64,000 nucleotides of DNA, taken from Trema orientale. Taxonomy: Eukaryota > Streptophyta > Magnoliopsida > Rosales > Cannabaceae. Made by a program: the position numbers and the translations under genes. Positions 47,263-59,322 of this stretch are shown here, piece by piece. The notes below the pieces were generated by a model, which saw only the letters and a list, made by a program, of their open reading frames with translations, was not told the DNA's origin and did not search any database. The DNA is taken from contig JXTC01000071.1 of the NCBI GenBank assembly GCA_002914845.1, forward strand, positions 1,001,633 through 1,065,632, in the 5' to 3' direction. Every line of letters starts with the position of its first letter. The stretch's first letter is position 1.

Positions 47263-49380
47263 ATGGGGAAGCTTCTCTGTGATTCGTCGACCGTTGCGGA
47301 GACATTTCAAACCTCATCGCCGGCTCTCCCATGGCGGGACCCAAAGTCAGCGCCGCCGCCGCCGCCGCAGCTCAACGCGGTCGAAGCCGTAGATCTGGTC
47401 GACCAGGCCGTGACTACTGTGAGCTTCACCGCCTGGGACGACGTTCTCGGCCTCGAGGACCAGCAGAGGCGCCACCTCCAGAAGCTGCATGCCAAGGGCG
47501 TCCTCTGGAAGCCCCCACGGGAGGAGGAGGAGGACGACGACGACGACGGCGGCTCCTCGCCTCCGAGGTCGGTGGTTTTCCGGCTCTCTCACGGCGGCGA
47601 GGTCTCCGCCGACGGGAACTGCCTGTTCACGGCGTCGCAGAGGGCGATGTCGTCGTCGGCTGCGGCGCGTGAGATCGACGCGCGGGAGCTGAGGCGGCGG
47701 ACGGTGAAGAGGTTCCTGGAGGACTTCGGATCCGCGAGCGCGGAGGAGACGCAGGTCATTAACGGCGCGATTCGGCATATGTACGCGCCCGATCTGAGGA
47801 ACGGGTGGGGGATTCATGTGGTTCAGGAGGTCAAGTTGCTGGCCAAGAAAGAAGATCGCGTGGCCCTCGATTCCGCCATTGACGAGCTCCTTCACCTTGG
47901 AATGCAGAGGTAATTTCACCAATTTCTTGGATCTATCCGCAAATTCAAAAACCTAATCTTTCGCTTTCCGTCTCTTCAAAAATGTTACTTTTTTTTTTTT
48001 TTTTTACTTTATCATCACTACAGCAAAAACCAATATAACGAGATAAACTAACGATGTAGACTGAGCTGGTTTTGAATTTGATAGATATTTTTTTTAAAAA
48101 AAACTGATATTTGGACCTTTTGAAAGAGATGGAGATGGTGTGTTAATCCTGAAGAAACGTCAGTCGTTTTCAATGTATGACTGGTTTTTGTTTGTGATTT
48201 GAAGAGAGACGGCGGCGGAGTCAATCTACAAAGAGAGATGTCTCCCTGTAGACAATGGGCCGAGTTGGGCCAAGTACATGTCGATTTCGGGCTCCCCTGA
48301 TGATGAATACGATATCATCACGTTGCAATACACGGAAGAGGGTCTATTATCGGTTGATGAGAATAGACAAGGCCACGCCGCTGCTTTTGGAGATGACATA
48401 GCTATAGAGTGTCTCGCCACCGAATTCAAGCGAGAAATATATGTGGTAAGGACTAAGAAGGAATTTGGTTTTCTTTGACTGAAGCTGTCTTATTCTTTTT
48501 CTGTGTTTATTTTCACAATGTGATAAGAATTTGGATTTTTGGTACACTTGGTTTTCCTTTTCTTTTGTAGAATGTTGTGATTATAAGCTGTCTGATTTTT
48601 AACTTGCCTATGCTTATCAAGTTGTTTTCACTTCATATAGGAGTAGGGGAGTTCTTATACTGTTTTTTTTTTAAGGGTTTACTTAGTTTACTTTCATCGG
48701 TGTTGGTAGAGTTCAAATATATATATATATATATATATCTGTTTTCGTTGTGATGTAATTCAATAATTGATACCGTTATCTTCTTTGTTGTTTACTACTC
48801 TTTCTTCTATATTTTTTTTATAAGAAATATTTTTTTGTAGTACTAGAGTAGGGTCTTTGGCTTTTCAATATTTTGGATACGCAAATGAATGTTAGCTTGG
48901 TATCTTGAGCTTCCTGTCTCTCTTTATGAATGGTAGGTGCAAGCACATGGTTCAGACGCAATGGTTGATGAAGAAAATTGTGTTTTCTTCCTCCCACATC
49001 GTCCAAGAAGTCAGATTTGTGATGTTCCTTTCTTTCTTTTCATGAAAGGAACAGGTAATTGAGCTATGTCATTATGGAATTATTACCATTATCAGTAATC
49101 TAGGATAATTAAAACTTTCATCCTTAAAAAAAAAAAAAAAAATGAAGGAAAAAAAGAAGAAAAAGAAAGGGAGCCGAGTACTTTTACAGAGGTGAATTGT
49201 AAACTGGTTCCACCTACTTTTACATGCCGATAATTTTTTGATTTCTCATTATTCTTTAACTAACGTCTCTGGCCATTTTCTCACTCAGGTTGGTGCGGAG
49301 CCGGAGCAGATCACTATGAACCCCTTGTAGCCCATCCTTGCTCTTTTGTTTCCTCTGAGAAAGTTGCCATGATACTCTGA
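47263..49380 (+). CDS. OTU-domain cysteine protease (deubiquitinase), four exons, 365 residues
   Basis: Exons 47263-47909, 48205-48445, 48937-49054 and 49289-49380 join in phase (2, 0, 1) into 365 codons with no stop. The ATG at 47263 opens MGKLLCDSSTVAETF. The OTU catalytic centre is plain: Asp-Gly-Asn-Cys in GEVSADGNCLFTASQRAM (about residue 120) and the His in GAGADHYEPLVAH (about residue 345), with the family motif WAKYM, then YDIITLQY and AIECLATEFKREIYVV between. OTU enzymes cut ubiquitin from proteins in cytosol or nucleus. The N-terminal 100 residues include poly-Pro, a short acidic run and LHAKGVLWKPP, with no known domain. Exon 1 is far richer in GC than anything else in the window. 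The minus strand and other frames of exon 1 also look open because of this GC bias and are not genes. Which OTU subgroup it belongs to cannot be settled by eye. Confidence 0.92.
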
Positions 49381-50137
49381 GGGCAATTATCCTGCAGTTT
49401 TGTGGCGTAGAGAGATCGAGTAGAATTAGTTATATTTATTTGTTCCTTTTAATGTTTGGCATGCAGTCCAGTTCTCCAGATTCATTTTTGGGTCGCAAAG
49501 AGAATTTCATTGCATAGCATTCATTTTTTTGTTAGCAATAGCTAGAATTGGTAGCCTTTCTTTTCCTTCTCCCCACCTTCCTAGGCAGGTCTTTTGCCTG
49601 CATTTGAGCAACCCCATACTAGTCGTAATTGTTTCACCGGCTTTTGTTGTTGTTGTTGTTGAGTTTTTGGAGGGAGCTTTGTATTGCTAGGCGCTTTTTC
49701 GGCCAATCTGGAATAGTGTCCATGTTGTATTTTAGGCTGGTTTTTTCAGTTCAATGAAAGAGGATACTTGGTTTGTTTTTTTTCCCCAAGTTTATACTTT
49801 GCTATTTCTTTTTAATTCACTTCTGTAATTAGGACTTCTACAAATGAGAAAGACTGAATCCTTAGGAACAGAAGGTTCGGATTTCTCTCACTTGTCGGTA
49901 ACGTCTTCTCATTGTTTTGCTGCGTCTTCTCTTCTGGATAACTTTTATTGTGTCATTCACGGTGCTATCTAAAAGACACCTTTTTTAAGATTGTGTAGGT
50001 TTCCAAATGGTAGTTGTACCAATACACATCATCATTAGTAGTAAGTTCTCCATGTGCTCCGGAAGTTTTCAGTTTTAACCATACCTCTATAATATAGTAT
50101 TTACCATAAACTGACATGGTTGTTGCAGCTCACGTTA
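49381..50137 (+). other. 3' UTR of the OTU gene and spacer
   Basis: 49381 to about 49760 is likely 3' UTR. It includes a gttgttgttgttgtt run near 49645. The rest is spacer with no recognised feature. Confidence 0.45.
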
Positions 50138-50236
50138 ATGGAAAAGAAGGGAACAACAACAGAAAAAGAAGAACCAAGAACTTCGGTGTGGTCGGAAACG
50201 GATCCAGAAGATTGGATAGAGAAAATGTGTCTTTAA
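50138..50236 (+). CDS. Possible very short peptide gene or terminal exon (32 codons)
   Basis: An ATG nine bases after an acceptor-like ttgttgcag opens MEKKGTTTEKEEPRTSVWSE, then TDPEDWIEKMCL and a stop. The residue use is unlike the AT-rich background. It could be the last exon of a small gene whose first exon is non-coding, or chance. No family recognised. Confidence 0.28.
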   Translation: MEKKGTTTEKEEPRTSVWSETDPEDWIEKMCL

Positions 50237-52442
50237 TTTGCAGTAAATCTTTTAGGACAAGATAATGGCCAAAGCATCTAACGATTTGGTTACTGTCTTA
50301 ATCAACTTCTGCAATCGATTGGTGAATTGGTTTACTCGTCTGCATATGATCCGATAATTAATTAAATGGCAAAATATCGTAATTATTCAATGAATTTTAA
50401 CGAAATTCGACGCTTTCTCACATATTCACAGATACTAAGTACTGAATTTTAGTAGTTTTATTTATTTATTTTTTTTGTAAATGTATGTATATATATATAT
50501 AGGGATTGGCAACCATATATATATATATATTCTTTCAGATAGATGGTATATGCGTTAATCGCCGTATAATTTTGTCAAGGTTGTGGGGTTAATTTTGGCC
50601 TTTTCCTTGCTCATGTATAGAATTCGCTTATATTTGCTCCAGGAGAAGCTATTACTAATTGGCGTACGCAGAATTTGTTTTCTTTTGTTGTTGAAATAAG
50701 GTGTACGCAGAATTTAGAAGGGAAAGATCATTGGGATGAGAGCTTCGAAACGTGGTAACTTATGAATCCTTTTATTTGGAAAAGCGACTTTTTTACATTT
50801 GAAAATAGATAAAAATAAGTGTATACATACAAATGTATACATACAAAGACGTTAACTTTTTGTTTGTTTTCATATTATTATAGTGACCCTCTATGAAGCT
50901 TCAATCAACTCCAGCACATGGCCTCCCCTTTCTTTTTTACCTGTAGTAATAGGTGGAGTTTCTTTTGGAGGGGAATCTTCTAAAATTTCCGGTTTTCCAA
51001 AAGCAAATACCAATTCTTTGAACCTTGGCTCAAAAATTTCAAAAAGAGGCAACAATAATACAACATATATAAATCTGGTACTCTCATAAGAAGCAAAATT
51101 CAGTATATCTTCGTACATTCATGTAAACGCTAGGAAAGGTCAACAATAAATTGATTATGGTAGTTTGGGGAAGGGTAGGTCCCAACTGAATGGTCCTCCT
51201 AAAGCTGGAATGTAAGTGGGTTTAACACCAAATATAAGTTAGACTTGCTAACCCCAACTCTGTCATCTTCCTTCTCTAAACTTGTTTTGGAACCTGTAAT
51301 TGTAGGTTTGAAGGAATCTTTTTTTTTCCCCCACTTTAGCTCTGAAAATGAAAAAAATAAAAAGAAAGAAAGACTACAATACAAGTTGAACATCCTGGAC
51401 TCGATGTTTATAGCGTCAAAATTGTAGAAAAAGAAAAAGACATATGCTGCAGCAAATATTGGTACTGATAATTATCTAGTTAAGCTTCTTTGGTATCAAC
51501 AACTACTTTTCATAACCGAGGTTCTAATTAACTATATTTGTGACTGCACACATTGAAAACGACCACAAAATTCTTAATCCGGAAGTATGCATCTTCTCAT
51601 TTTTATTATGGTAAAGTTAATTAACATGTGTTCTTCCTGCTTCAATTATAAGTGAAAAGAATTCTCTAAAGAAACAAATAACATAACAAATCCTAGTTTC
51701 ATTGTTATTTTCACTACAACGTCATATATTATTCTCAAAAGCAAGGGTTTGAAATAAGTATGGGATATTTGTTAGGGGACCCCTAATATACATACCAAAC
51801 GAAAGCAATAAGCACTTTCTAGAGTGACTTTATTTTAACATAAAGATGGGCAAAGTTAGTGGTAATTAAAAAGCAAATGAATATTTATGAGAACAATCAT
51901 CATATGATAATAAATTTAACTTTTGCGAGAAAAGCTTGTATGATGTCAGAATATTTTGCATTGTTAGCTACTGATTCAAGCCATGTGTTGAAATCAATTT
52001 GAGTCTCTAGATTTTGCATATATATGTCCTTTCCGACCAAAATAAATAAACACATTAAATCAATTCATTCCCCTTTACTGAATTTCCCTAATAACTGACC
52101 ATGGTAAAAGGATCATTATATTGATTTTGTGTTATGATATACCAATCTATATATATCTAGTCTCTTCGGTTTAATTCTTATTAATTTCTTGTAAACAAAA
52201 ATTGTTTTGAATCAATTGGTATTGCTAATGCGAATTTGTGTATTAAGTAACTTTGATTGCATGAAGAGAAGAATTCAAAACCATCAAAGGAATAGTGGAA
52301 AGCAAACTGGAGGCCTAAAACGAAAGCACCTAAATTGAACACATTCTCGGCCTGCCATATAGCTTTTCCTAAAGTAACCTTTTCAATACAATAATTTTTA
52401 AAGCTTTGTGCCTTCCCCCAAATATCTCAACTTTTCCTTCCC
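50237..52442. other. Intergenic
   Basis: Contains TA runs around gggattggcaacc (50502-50514), a phrase close to the right end of the MITE at 44530-44770. Two minus-strand frames, 50891-51118 and 51199-51393, have some protein-like text (LFEIFEPRFKELVFAFGKPE) but no known domain and no obvious splice link. No firm gene. Confidence 0.35.
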
Positions 52443-52449
52443 TATATAA
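52443..52449 (+). promoter_or_regulatory. TATA box of the DUF761-type gene
   Basis: cctatataag lies about 170 bases before the ATG at 52615, as expected for a plant TATA box with a leader of roughly 140 bases. Confidence 0.5.
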
Positions 52450-52614
52450 GTCATTGTTTTTCACTTCTTCATGTTCAGTCAGATGTATGTGAATTCTCAT
52501 AGCTTTCTAATTACAAGTCCTCTAGAACTGGTCTCTTTTCTTCCCTCCAAAATATTCTCCAAAAAAACATCTCAAAAACCCAACTGAAAATCCAAACATA
52601 CCATTTTGAAACAT

Positions 52615-53325
52615 ATGGATTCAATCAAAGCACAAAAGCTTCAAGCCATGAACTGTTACAACAAGAAAAGTCAATTCTTATACAATCTCATCCTCTCTTC
52701 TCTTGTTGCAATAACATGCAGTTTTCTTTGTTCCTACCCTTTCTGGTTTTCATCACTAACTTCTTCAATCAAACACCTCGTTTTCATATCTCTTCCCAAT
52801 ATTTGTTCCTCTTTCCTTAACCCCAAGTGCTTGTTCATAGTTTTTAATGTCATAGTTGCCTTCCTTGTTGGTGAATCGAAACTCCTCAGCTCACAGTCAT
52901 CTCCGACCACCGATATTTACTCGGAGTACGTTGAGAGAAGTCAAAGTCTTCGAGGACAGCGAGACTTTACTACCACTCTTCACGAGGAGAAAAAAGAAGA
53001 GAGGAAGTTGGAGATGGATGTGAATAAGGAAAGTGAGAACAGAGTTTATGAAGATAAAGAGGTAGTACTAGTAGTTGAACCTAATGAAGAAAAACATGAT
53101 GAGAAGTTGCAAGAAGAAGAAGAAGAAGAAGAAGTAGAAGAAGAAGAAAAATTCGAAGAAGCTGAAAACAATGATGACTATGATGATCAACAGGAAAAAG
53201 ATGGGGAAGAAGAGTCTGAAGGATTGCCAACTGAGGAACTAAACAAAAGAGTTGAAGAATTTATTGCAAGGATTAACAAGCAAAGGTGGCTTGAAGCAAG
53301 AATGTTGATATGCAGTCAAGCATAA
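52615..53325 (+). CDS. Small membrane protein with DUF4408-like N-terminus and DUF761 tail, 236 residues
   Basis: Single-exon gene. The ATG at 52615 opens MDSIKAQKLQAMNCYNKK; no in-frame ATG lies upstream. Two hydrophobic segments follow (about residues 24-45, LILSSLVAITCSFLCSYPFW; and about 70-87, LFIVFNVIVAFLVGE), typical of the plant DUF4408 family. The middle is charged and strongly acidic, with a Glu run (about residues 165-180) coded by a GAA-rich tract. The C-terminus has the DUF761 motif LPTEELNKRVEEFIARINKQ, then RWLEAR. Proteins of this plan are small, plant-specific and little studied; some respond to stress. Intact by length and ends. A TATA box is at 52443-52449. Confidence 0.85.
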   Translation: MDSIKAQKLQAMNCYNKKSQFLYNLILSSLVAITCSFLCSYPFWFSSLTSSIKHLVFISLPNICSSFLNPKCLFIVFNVIVAFLVGESKLLSSQSSPTTDIYSEYVERSQSLRGQRDFTTTLHEEKKEERKLEMDVNKESENRVYEDKEVVLVVEPNEEKHDEKLQEEEEEEEVEEEEKFEEAENNDDYDDQQEKDGEEESEGLPTEELNKRVEEFIARINKQRWLEARMLICSQA

Positions 53326-54410
53326 ATGATCAGGATGCAATTGGATACCCCGGAAGAAATGAAAAGAATTATATCAGTTATTGTAATTTTCTTTAATTTC
53401 ATTTCCAAATAGGATTATTATTTCTCTTAGTGGTGGAAATTTATGTGTAGCTCTACTACTATGGAATAGTTTTGTAACCATTAGATTTGTTAATTACATT
53501 ATAGCAATTTCAGTAATAATATATTCCATCTTGATTTGAGAAGTAAGCATGGTCCTTGCGCAAGTTAATGAAATTGTAGAGGAAGAGGATCTTTATAATT
53601 TTATGTAATGCATGAAGCCCCCACCAAGGACTTGTACTTGATAATTTAATCAAAAAGAATTCCAACGAGGAAGATATCTATATTGGCGGATAATAGCAAT
53701 TATATCAACTAGGCTGATAAGAACAAGAAAAATAAATTACAACAACTCAAAAGATTTTTATTTTATATCTTCCCAATCCGAAATTGTCCAATCGAGTTGC
53801 ATTAACAAGTACAATTTCTGTACTTTCTCTTTCTTGAAAGTTGAACAAATATAAGGAGGCCTACTATATTTCAAATAGATAATAGCAAAACCTGGTCACC
53901 TTTTCTTGGACTAATTTCAAGTACTGATCATCTTCATAAATGTTGAATTATAAGATTACCAGACTTAGCTATGTTGAATATCTTTACGTGGAGCATTTCA
54001 TTTACTTCTTTCACAATTATTAATACACATATAAACTCATATATATAAAGTACACATATACATATTTTTTTCACTTTGGGAAATGAGGAGTTGTTGAAAT
54101 TCGATTACCACCATGCTTAATAGTAAATTTGCTCCATATTATGGTGTTATTTTCTTCTTTTGGTAAAAGGGTGCACTATTTTAATATAGTTATGACGATA
54201 GTGACAAGTAAAAATCCCATTTTTCTTAGTGTGACGTAAAGCAGATTCCCCTGTTCCCCGAATGCTTAAACCTCTTTCTAGGTATAGAGACTTGGAGTAT
54301 TATTCAAATAGATTCGAATAGGGCCAGCTTTACCCCACCACCAAACCAGGGTAAGGTGGGGAATTTTTTTTTTTTTTTTTTTTGATGGAAAGTAGGCAAA
54401 TTTTGACATC
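53326..54410 (+). other. 3' flank and intergenic spacer
   Basis: Probable 3' UTR to about 53530, then AT-rich spacer with a T run at 54365-54383. No gene recognised. Confidence 0.4.
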
Positions 54411-55090
54411 CCAAGAGGATGAAATTCTTTCCTTAGCACCGAAGACAGAGAAAAAAGAGCAACAAAATTGTACTCAAAAAGTTGAGAAATATTCATCTTT
54501 TTCCTCGCACCAAACACAAACCTAAAAATTATGCAATACTTTCATGATTTAACTAAGTTTAGTTCAGAAGTAGACGATAAACAAATTTAATTAGAAGAAT
54601 ATACTTTTCTAATAAAATCTATTGTTATAAAGAATATTTCTTATTTATAATAACAAAATTCGTTTCTTCTCTGAAAAAAAAAAAAAAGAAAAAACTAAAA
54701 AAAATGCATTATTTTAATGCTTCTTTAACTACTAATTTACAAACACAAGTTACACATTTGTTACAGTAAATTCTTTTGGCATAGAGCTTTAAACTTCTGA
54801 TTGTGACAGGACTATCTTACATAATGAGTCCTATTATGATTTTCTTGTACTATTATTCCTTATTGTGAGCAAACCTTTTCCCTTTATTTGGTCATATCAC
54901 ATATAGAATTAATTTTTTCGGACAACTTAAATGATCAAAGTTGCGTATGTTGTTGAGTATATGAAAAAAAAAAAAAGAAGCCCTATGTTGTACATAATTT
55001 TATGGTCTTATTACTTTGAATAAATTTGCATTTAAGTTCAAATTCTTGTCTTCTAGATCAGTAAATTACTGAAAGGATTGCAATTACTAA
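54411..55090 (+). repeat. Segmental direct repeat, left copy
   Basis: It starts with aagaggatgaaattctttcc. Landmarks recur in the same order at 57021-57510: gagaaaaaagag, aattgtact, ttttggcatagag, acttctgattgtgacag, and gcatttaagctcaaatt (aagttcaaatt here). Diverged, with indels. No coding content. Confidence 0.7.
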
Positions 55091-55189
55091 ATCGTTGTGA
55101 CGCTTCAACTAGTCTAGTAAATAGGTTCCAAGAATTAAAAAAAAAATAACACATATGACCATTTAATAGGACACCCACTACTCTAATTA

Positions 55190-55640
55190 CTCTTTTTGAA
55201 AAAATGGGTTTCTTACAAAAACCTAGCCAATAATCTAAAAAATTGAAAAATCTGAAACTTTTGAAAAATTCAAATTTGTTTAGAAAAATATCACTTCTTA
55301 AAAATATATAGAAAAATACTATTTTTTAAAATTTTGTATTTTTTAAAGGTATTTGATGTAACTAATCAAGTTACTTGGAGCAAAAGTAACTTGGGGTAAC
55401 TAGTCCGATTACCTAAGCAACTTGACCAATTAGTTTAAATACCTCATGAAATGTTAAAAATTGAATTTTTTTCAACTCTTTTTAAAAATTGTATTTTTAA
55501 GTAATTATGGGATTTTTCAAATTTTTTTTTTTTCAAACTTTACCATATAAATTCAAATGATTCATATAGTAAAATGACCGAATTTTTGGCCCATTTTAAA
55601 TAAATGTCAATTTTTTAAATGTTATAGTAAAATGATCAGT
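55190..55640. repeat. AT-rich dispersed repeat with GTAAC motifs, related to 34240-35110
   Basis: Core ttacttggagcaaaagtaac and ttggggtaactagtccgatt (55370-55420), flanked by gaaaaat-type A/T runs, as in the copy at 34.2-35.1 kb. No coding content. Confidence 0.45.
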
Positions 55641-56279
55641 ACATCATTATTAAGGACATCCACAAAAAAATTCATTTCAAAGTTGACATCTATAGAAATT
55701 AGAAACGAAGTGGCTAAACATTTTTTTACAGATCTCAAAGGCTAATTCTAAGGGGAAATTATAATTCTGAAAGAATTTGAATTATACGATACCACTTTTT
55801 ACCTTTTGAATTATATGATACTGCACCAATCTTTCTATAATAACACAGTTTTTAATTAAGCAACACTTTTTTTTTTCCCAATAGAAGTAATGGAGAGGTG
55901 ACTCTAAGGAGAAGATGGATGATGGCTGGATATGATGGTATGACGTGAGGGTGATTTAATATTTCCTTCATTTTATTTTTTTTCTTTAACGCATTTACTA
56001 TTTTTGTCTTTTACTATTTTCTTTTCTTTTCTTTTAAAAATTCTTTCATCTTCTCTTTTCTCTTTTTGTGTTCATTTGTTTCCTTTTTTATAATACATTT
56101 TTTTTGTTTTAATTTTTCTTTAAGAACATGAATTTGGAAAAAAAAATGAATAGATGTAAGTTTACAATCTCATCTCCAGGCTCATGCATTCCTTTTTTTT
56201 TTTTCAATAGATTTTTAGGTAGCTTTTTTTGTTGTTATTTACTTTTTTTATTTGACTTATGAGAACAAATTGAAGTTAT
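55641..56279. other. AT-rich spacer between the two segmental copies
   Basis: Poly-T and TTTTCTTTT tracts dominate. No feature recognised. Confidence 0.4.
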
Positions 56280-57020
56280 GATGCTTTAAGTATCTATTTA
56301 AGAAATTAGTTACTAATCTTTATTACTAGCCGCCAATTTAGAAACCATTAACTAAATTGGACACTGGTAACAGGAGTTACTAGTAACCAGTAACTAGAAA
56401 GATTAGAAACCAGTAACCAGTTTGGTTATTGATATAGTTGTGAATATTGTAATCAATATGTTAACCAGTCACTAGTATTATAATTAACCCTTATTTTAGA
56501 AATTAGTAACTAGATTGATAATCGCTAACCAATAACCAATTTTGCAACTAGCTACTAGTTTAAAAACCAGTAACTAACTACTAGTTTGGAAACCAGGAAC
56601 TTGCTATATGCCAATCTAGAAAAGAGTGATAACTAGAAACTAGTAGCTAAAGTGGTAACTAAAAACCTTTAACTTTGGTAATTAGATATCAGTAACCAAA
56701 TTAGTAACTGGTAACCAGTAACTAGTAATCAAGATCCAAATTGGTGCGACTAGTAACTAATAAGCAAAGAAACCATTAATTAAATTAATAATGGTAACAA
56801 AAAACTAGAGAAACCATCAACTAAATTATTACTGGTACTAATAATCAGAGTGGTACTTGTTATCAGTAATTAAAGAAAATAATAACTAGTTACTAATTTG
56901 ATTATATGGTAAGCATAAGAACCAATAACTAATAATCAGATTGATTACTGATTGGTTATTAGTAACTTATTAGTAACTAGAAAAACTACTAACTAAATTA
57001 CTAGATTAGTAATTAGAGAC
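56280..57020. repeat. Degenerate GTAAC/GTTAC short-repeat tract, about 740 bp
   Basis: Dozens of variants of taaccagtaactag and ttagtaactggtaaccagt on both strands, with no strict period (units of roughly 8-16 bases). Examples: 56374-56400 and 56697-56730. It lies right before the second copy of the segmental repeat. Similar phrases occur at 34.5-35.0 kb and 55.4 kb. It looks like a decayed minisatellite. Confidence 0.72.
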
Positions 57021-57510
57021 TAAGAGGATGAAATTCTTTCCTTAGCGCCGAAGAGAGAGAAAAAAGAGAACAAAATTGTACTAAAAAAAGTTGAGAATCC
57101 GTCTTGCTCTCTTTTCATATCCCTCGTGTTGCTCATACCAAACACGAGCCTATATGCATTATTTTCATGCTCCAAGTACAAATTTATAACACTATTTACG
57201 GATTTATTAAAATATATACTTTTGGCATAGAGTCTTGAACTTCTGATTGTGACAGTAGTACCATGTTACATTATTAGTCTAATTATGATTTTGTTAAAAT
57301 ATTCTTCATTGTTATCAGCAAAGTTTTTCTTCATCTGATCATATTCATATCACATAAGAGTTTTCTTTGACAACTTGGGTTGAGTATATTTTGTGGAGTA
57401 TAATTATAAGACTATGTTGTATCATACTCTTTTTATTCCTTTGAACTTGCATTTAAGCTCAAATTATTGTCCTCTAATCAGTAAATTAACCGATTATAAT
57501 TACTAGTTCC
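57021..57510 (+). repeat. Segmental direct repeat, right copy
   Basis: Partner of 54411-55090, about 2.6 kb downstream, same orientation, diverged. Confidence 0.7.
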
Positions 57511-59322
57511 TTGTTACTCTTTAAAATTGAAAAATAATAGGATTTATTTATTTATTTTGCTAAAAAAAACCTCAAAACGACATTCAACTAGAAAATGGCA
57601 ACCACATCAGGGGTTAATTATAGGTTCCAGAACTCGTACTCACACGATCCCATTTAGCGACCTCGTCAGCGTTGCCATTAGAAATCTCGAAACAATCTTA
57701 AACTTAATAGAATCAAAGTCTTTTAACTTTATTGAAGGTATGGAAAAAGGAAAACAAAGCGGTGGCACGTCGCCAGTATCTAGCGACTTGAAAAATAATT
57801 AGGATTAGACAGTACCCTATTGAGACTTCTTGTTAAAAATATGGAAACGATAACTCACGATCTAATTATAATTTTTCCCCTATGATATATATATATATAC
57901 ATATTGTTTGAGAAAGTAAAATGAAAAGTGTTCCTGGTTTCCCGGCTCTTAGAAGGAATGTCCCAAGATTTACCGTGAATTAACTAAGCAATCTCTGTAG
58001 AAAATGTTATTGCAATTAGGTTTCTAAATTTAGAATCATTAGAGGTTAACCCCAAACTGCTAATCAAGATTATTTGTCACGGATTTTAGAAGTACATCAC
58101 ATTTTGAGGGGTCAAACGCTCCAACCAAAGACAAGTTCAAGGACTATATTATCAATCCACAACAAATTATGTTAATAATTTTGTTACAACCATAACAACC
58201 ATTGAAAATTTTAGGTTAATTGACACTGTTTTGCAAACTAGAGTTTCTCATTGCTAATTTTATTTTCGATGCCAATTCACAACAAATTCAGGAGGCAAGC
58301 AAGCATGAGATAAACACTAGAGTAAAATATTGTAAAAGTTTCAACATCAATATTTCCGGACCTGGAATGCTGCGTAAAGCTTCAATTTTGTCTGAGATTT
58401 GATATTAAATGAAACGGTAATTTCTGTTTAGTACACAAATGAAAAGTGGCGCAAAATTCAAGAGGGTTTCTTTCTAAGAGATGCATATAATTACATCTGT
58501 ACAAAATCATAAGAACCGAAAGTTAATTTGTGAACTAAGGATCTCTATTACAAGAGCAATAAAATCCAGATATCATCGAGAGATAGGATCACTCCTAACA
58601 GCCATAAACTTCTTTTTTTTTTTTTTTTGAGTTGATAAAATAAACATTCTGTGTGGACTTCAATATTAAAATATATAAACAGAAATCTCTGGCCAATGAG
58701 TGGTGTAGGAAAGAGTAGCAAAATCGTCAACTAAAACGATGGTGCATCAGATCCAATTCTCCTAAGCACTGAAATCGTCAACTATCAGATTCAGTTCTCT
58801 TAAGTACCGAATTCGCCTTTATAAGCTTAGCTTGGACAAAACACAATCCACTCTTTTAACTTTAAAAAAAAAAAAAAAAAAAAAAGGAGAGATCAACGAC
58901 CCGAGAAAAATAGAGTTTAGACCAAAGATGTTGGCCAAGGCCTCGAAAAAACCAGGAAAGAAACTAGAAAACAACAAGATAAAGTTTAACAACAGCTAAG
59001 CAGAAAGAAGAGAATCATTCACCCCGTGTAAATTACAATGAAAATTACAGCAATATTAATACAAAGTCAATAATGATTTAAAAAAAACCCTATACAAAGA
59101 AGAGAATCATTCACCCCGTGTAAATTACAATGAAAATTACAATGAAGTTTTGATTTTCAAGGTCAATCTTGAAACTACGGCACTTGCTTCACTACCTGTA
59201 AGGCAGTAAACGGGTAGTCAATTTAACTTGATAATGATCATATTGATCCACAGAAAAGTCAACAATTTCATATCCAACAAATGTTTAAAAGAAACCCTTA
59301 CCATACCTTTACTCCATCTAGC
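57511..59322. other. Intergenic region downstream of the second DUF247 gene
   Basis: Contains a diverged local repeat around aaatcgtcaacta (58723 and 58772), a T run (58611-58629), an A run (58864-58885), and a 45-bp direct repeat (aagaagagaatcattcaccc) at 59005-59049 and 59097-59140. Open frames at 57527-57802 and 58220-58402 have no domain or codon support. Confidence 0.4.

Noticed and set aside
47307-47922. Several long open frames on both strands overlapping OTU exon 1
   Set aside because: They are frame shadows of a GC-rich exon where stop codons are rare. Only the frame with the OTU catalytic motif and matching splice phases is real.
50502-50514. gggattggcaacc in a TA run as a MITE excision footprint
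   Set aside because: It resembles the right end of the MITE at 44530-44770, but 13 bases are too few to claim it.
50891-51393. Two minus-strand frames as a possible two-exon gene
   Set aside because: No splice sites link them in phase and no family was recognised.
56280-57020. CRISPR-like array or centromeric satellite
   Set aside because: Units are degenerate, have no fixed spacer length or period, and this is a plant genome.
57527-58402. Plus-strand frames of 91 and 60 codons
   Set aside because: Composition follows the AT-rich background and no motif is seen.
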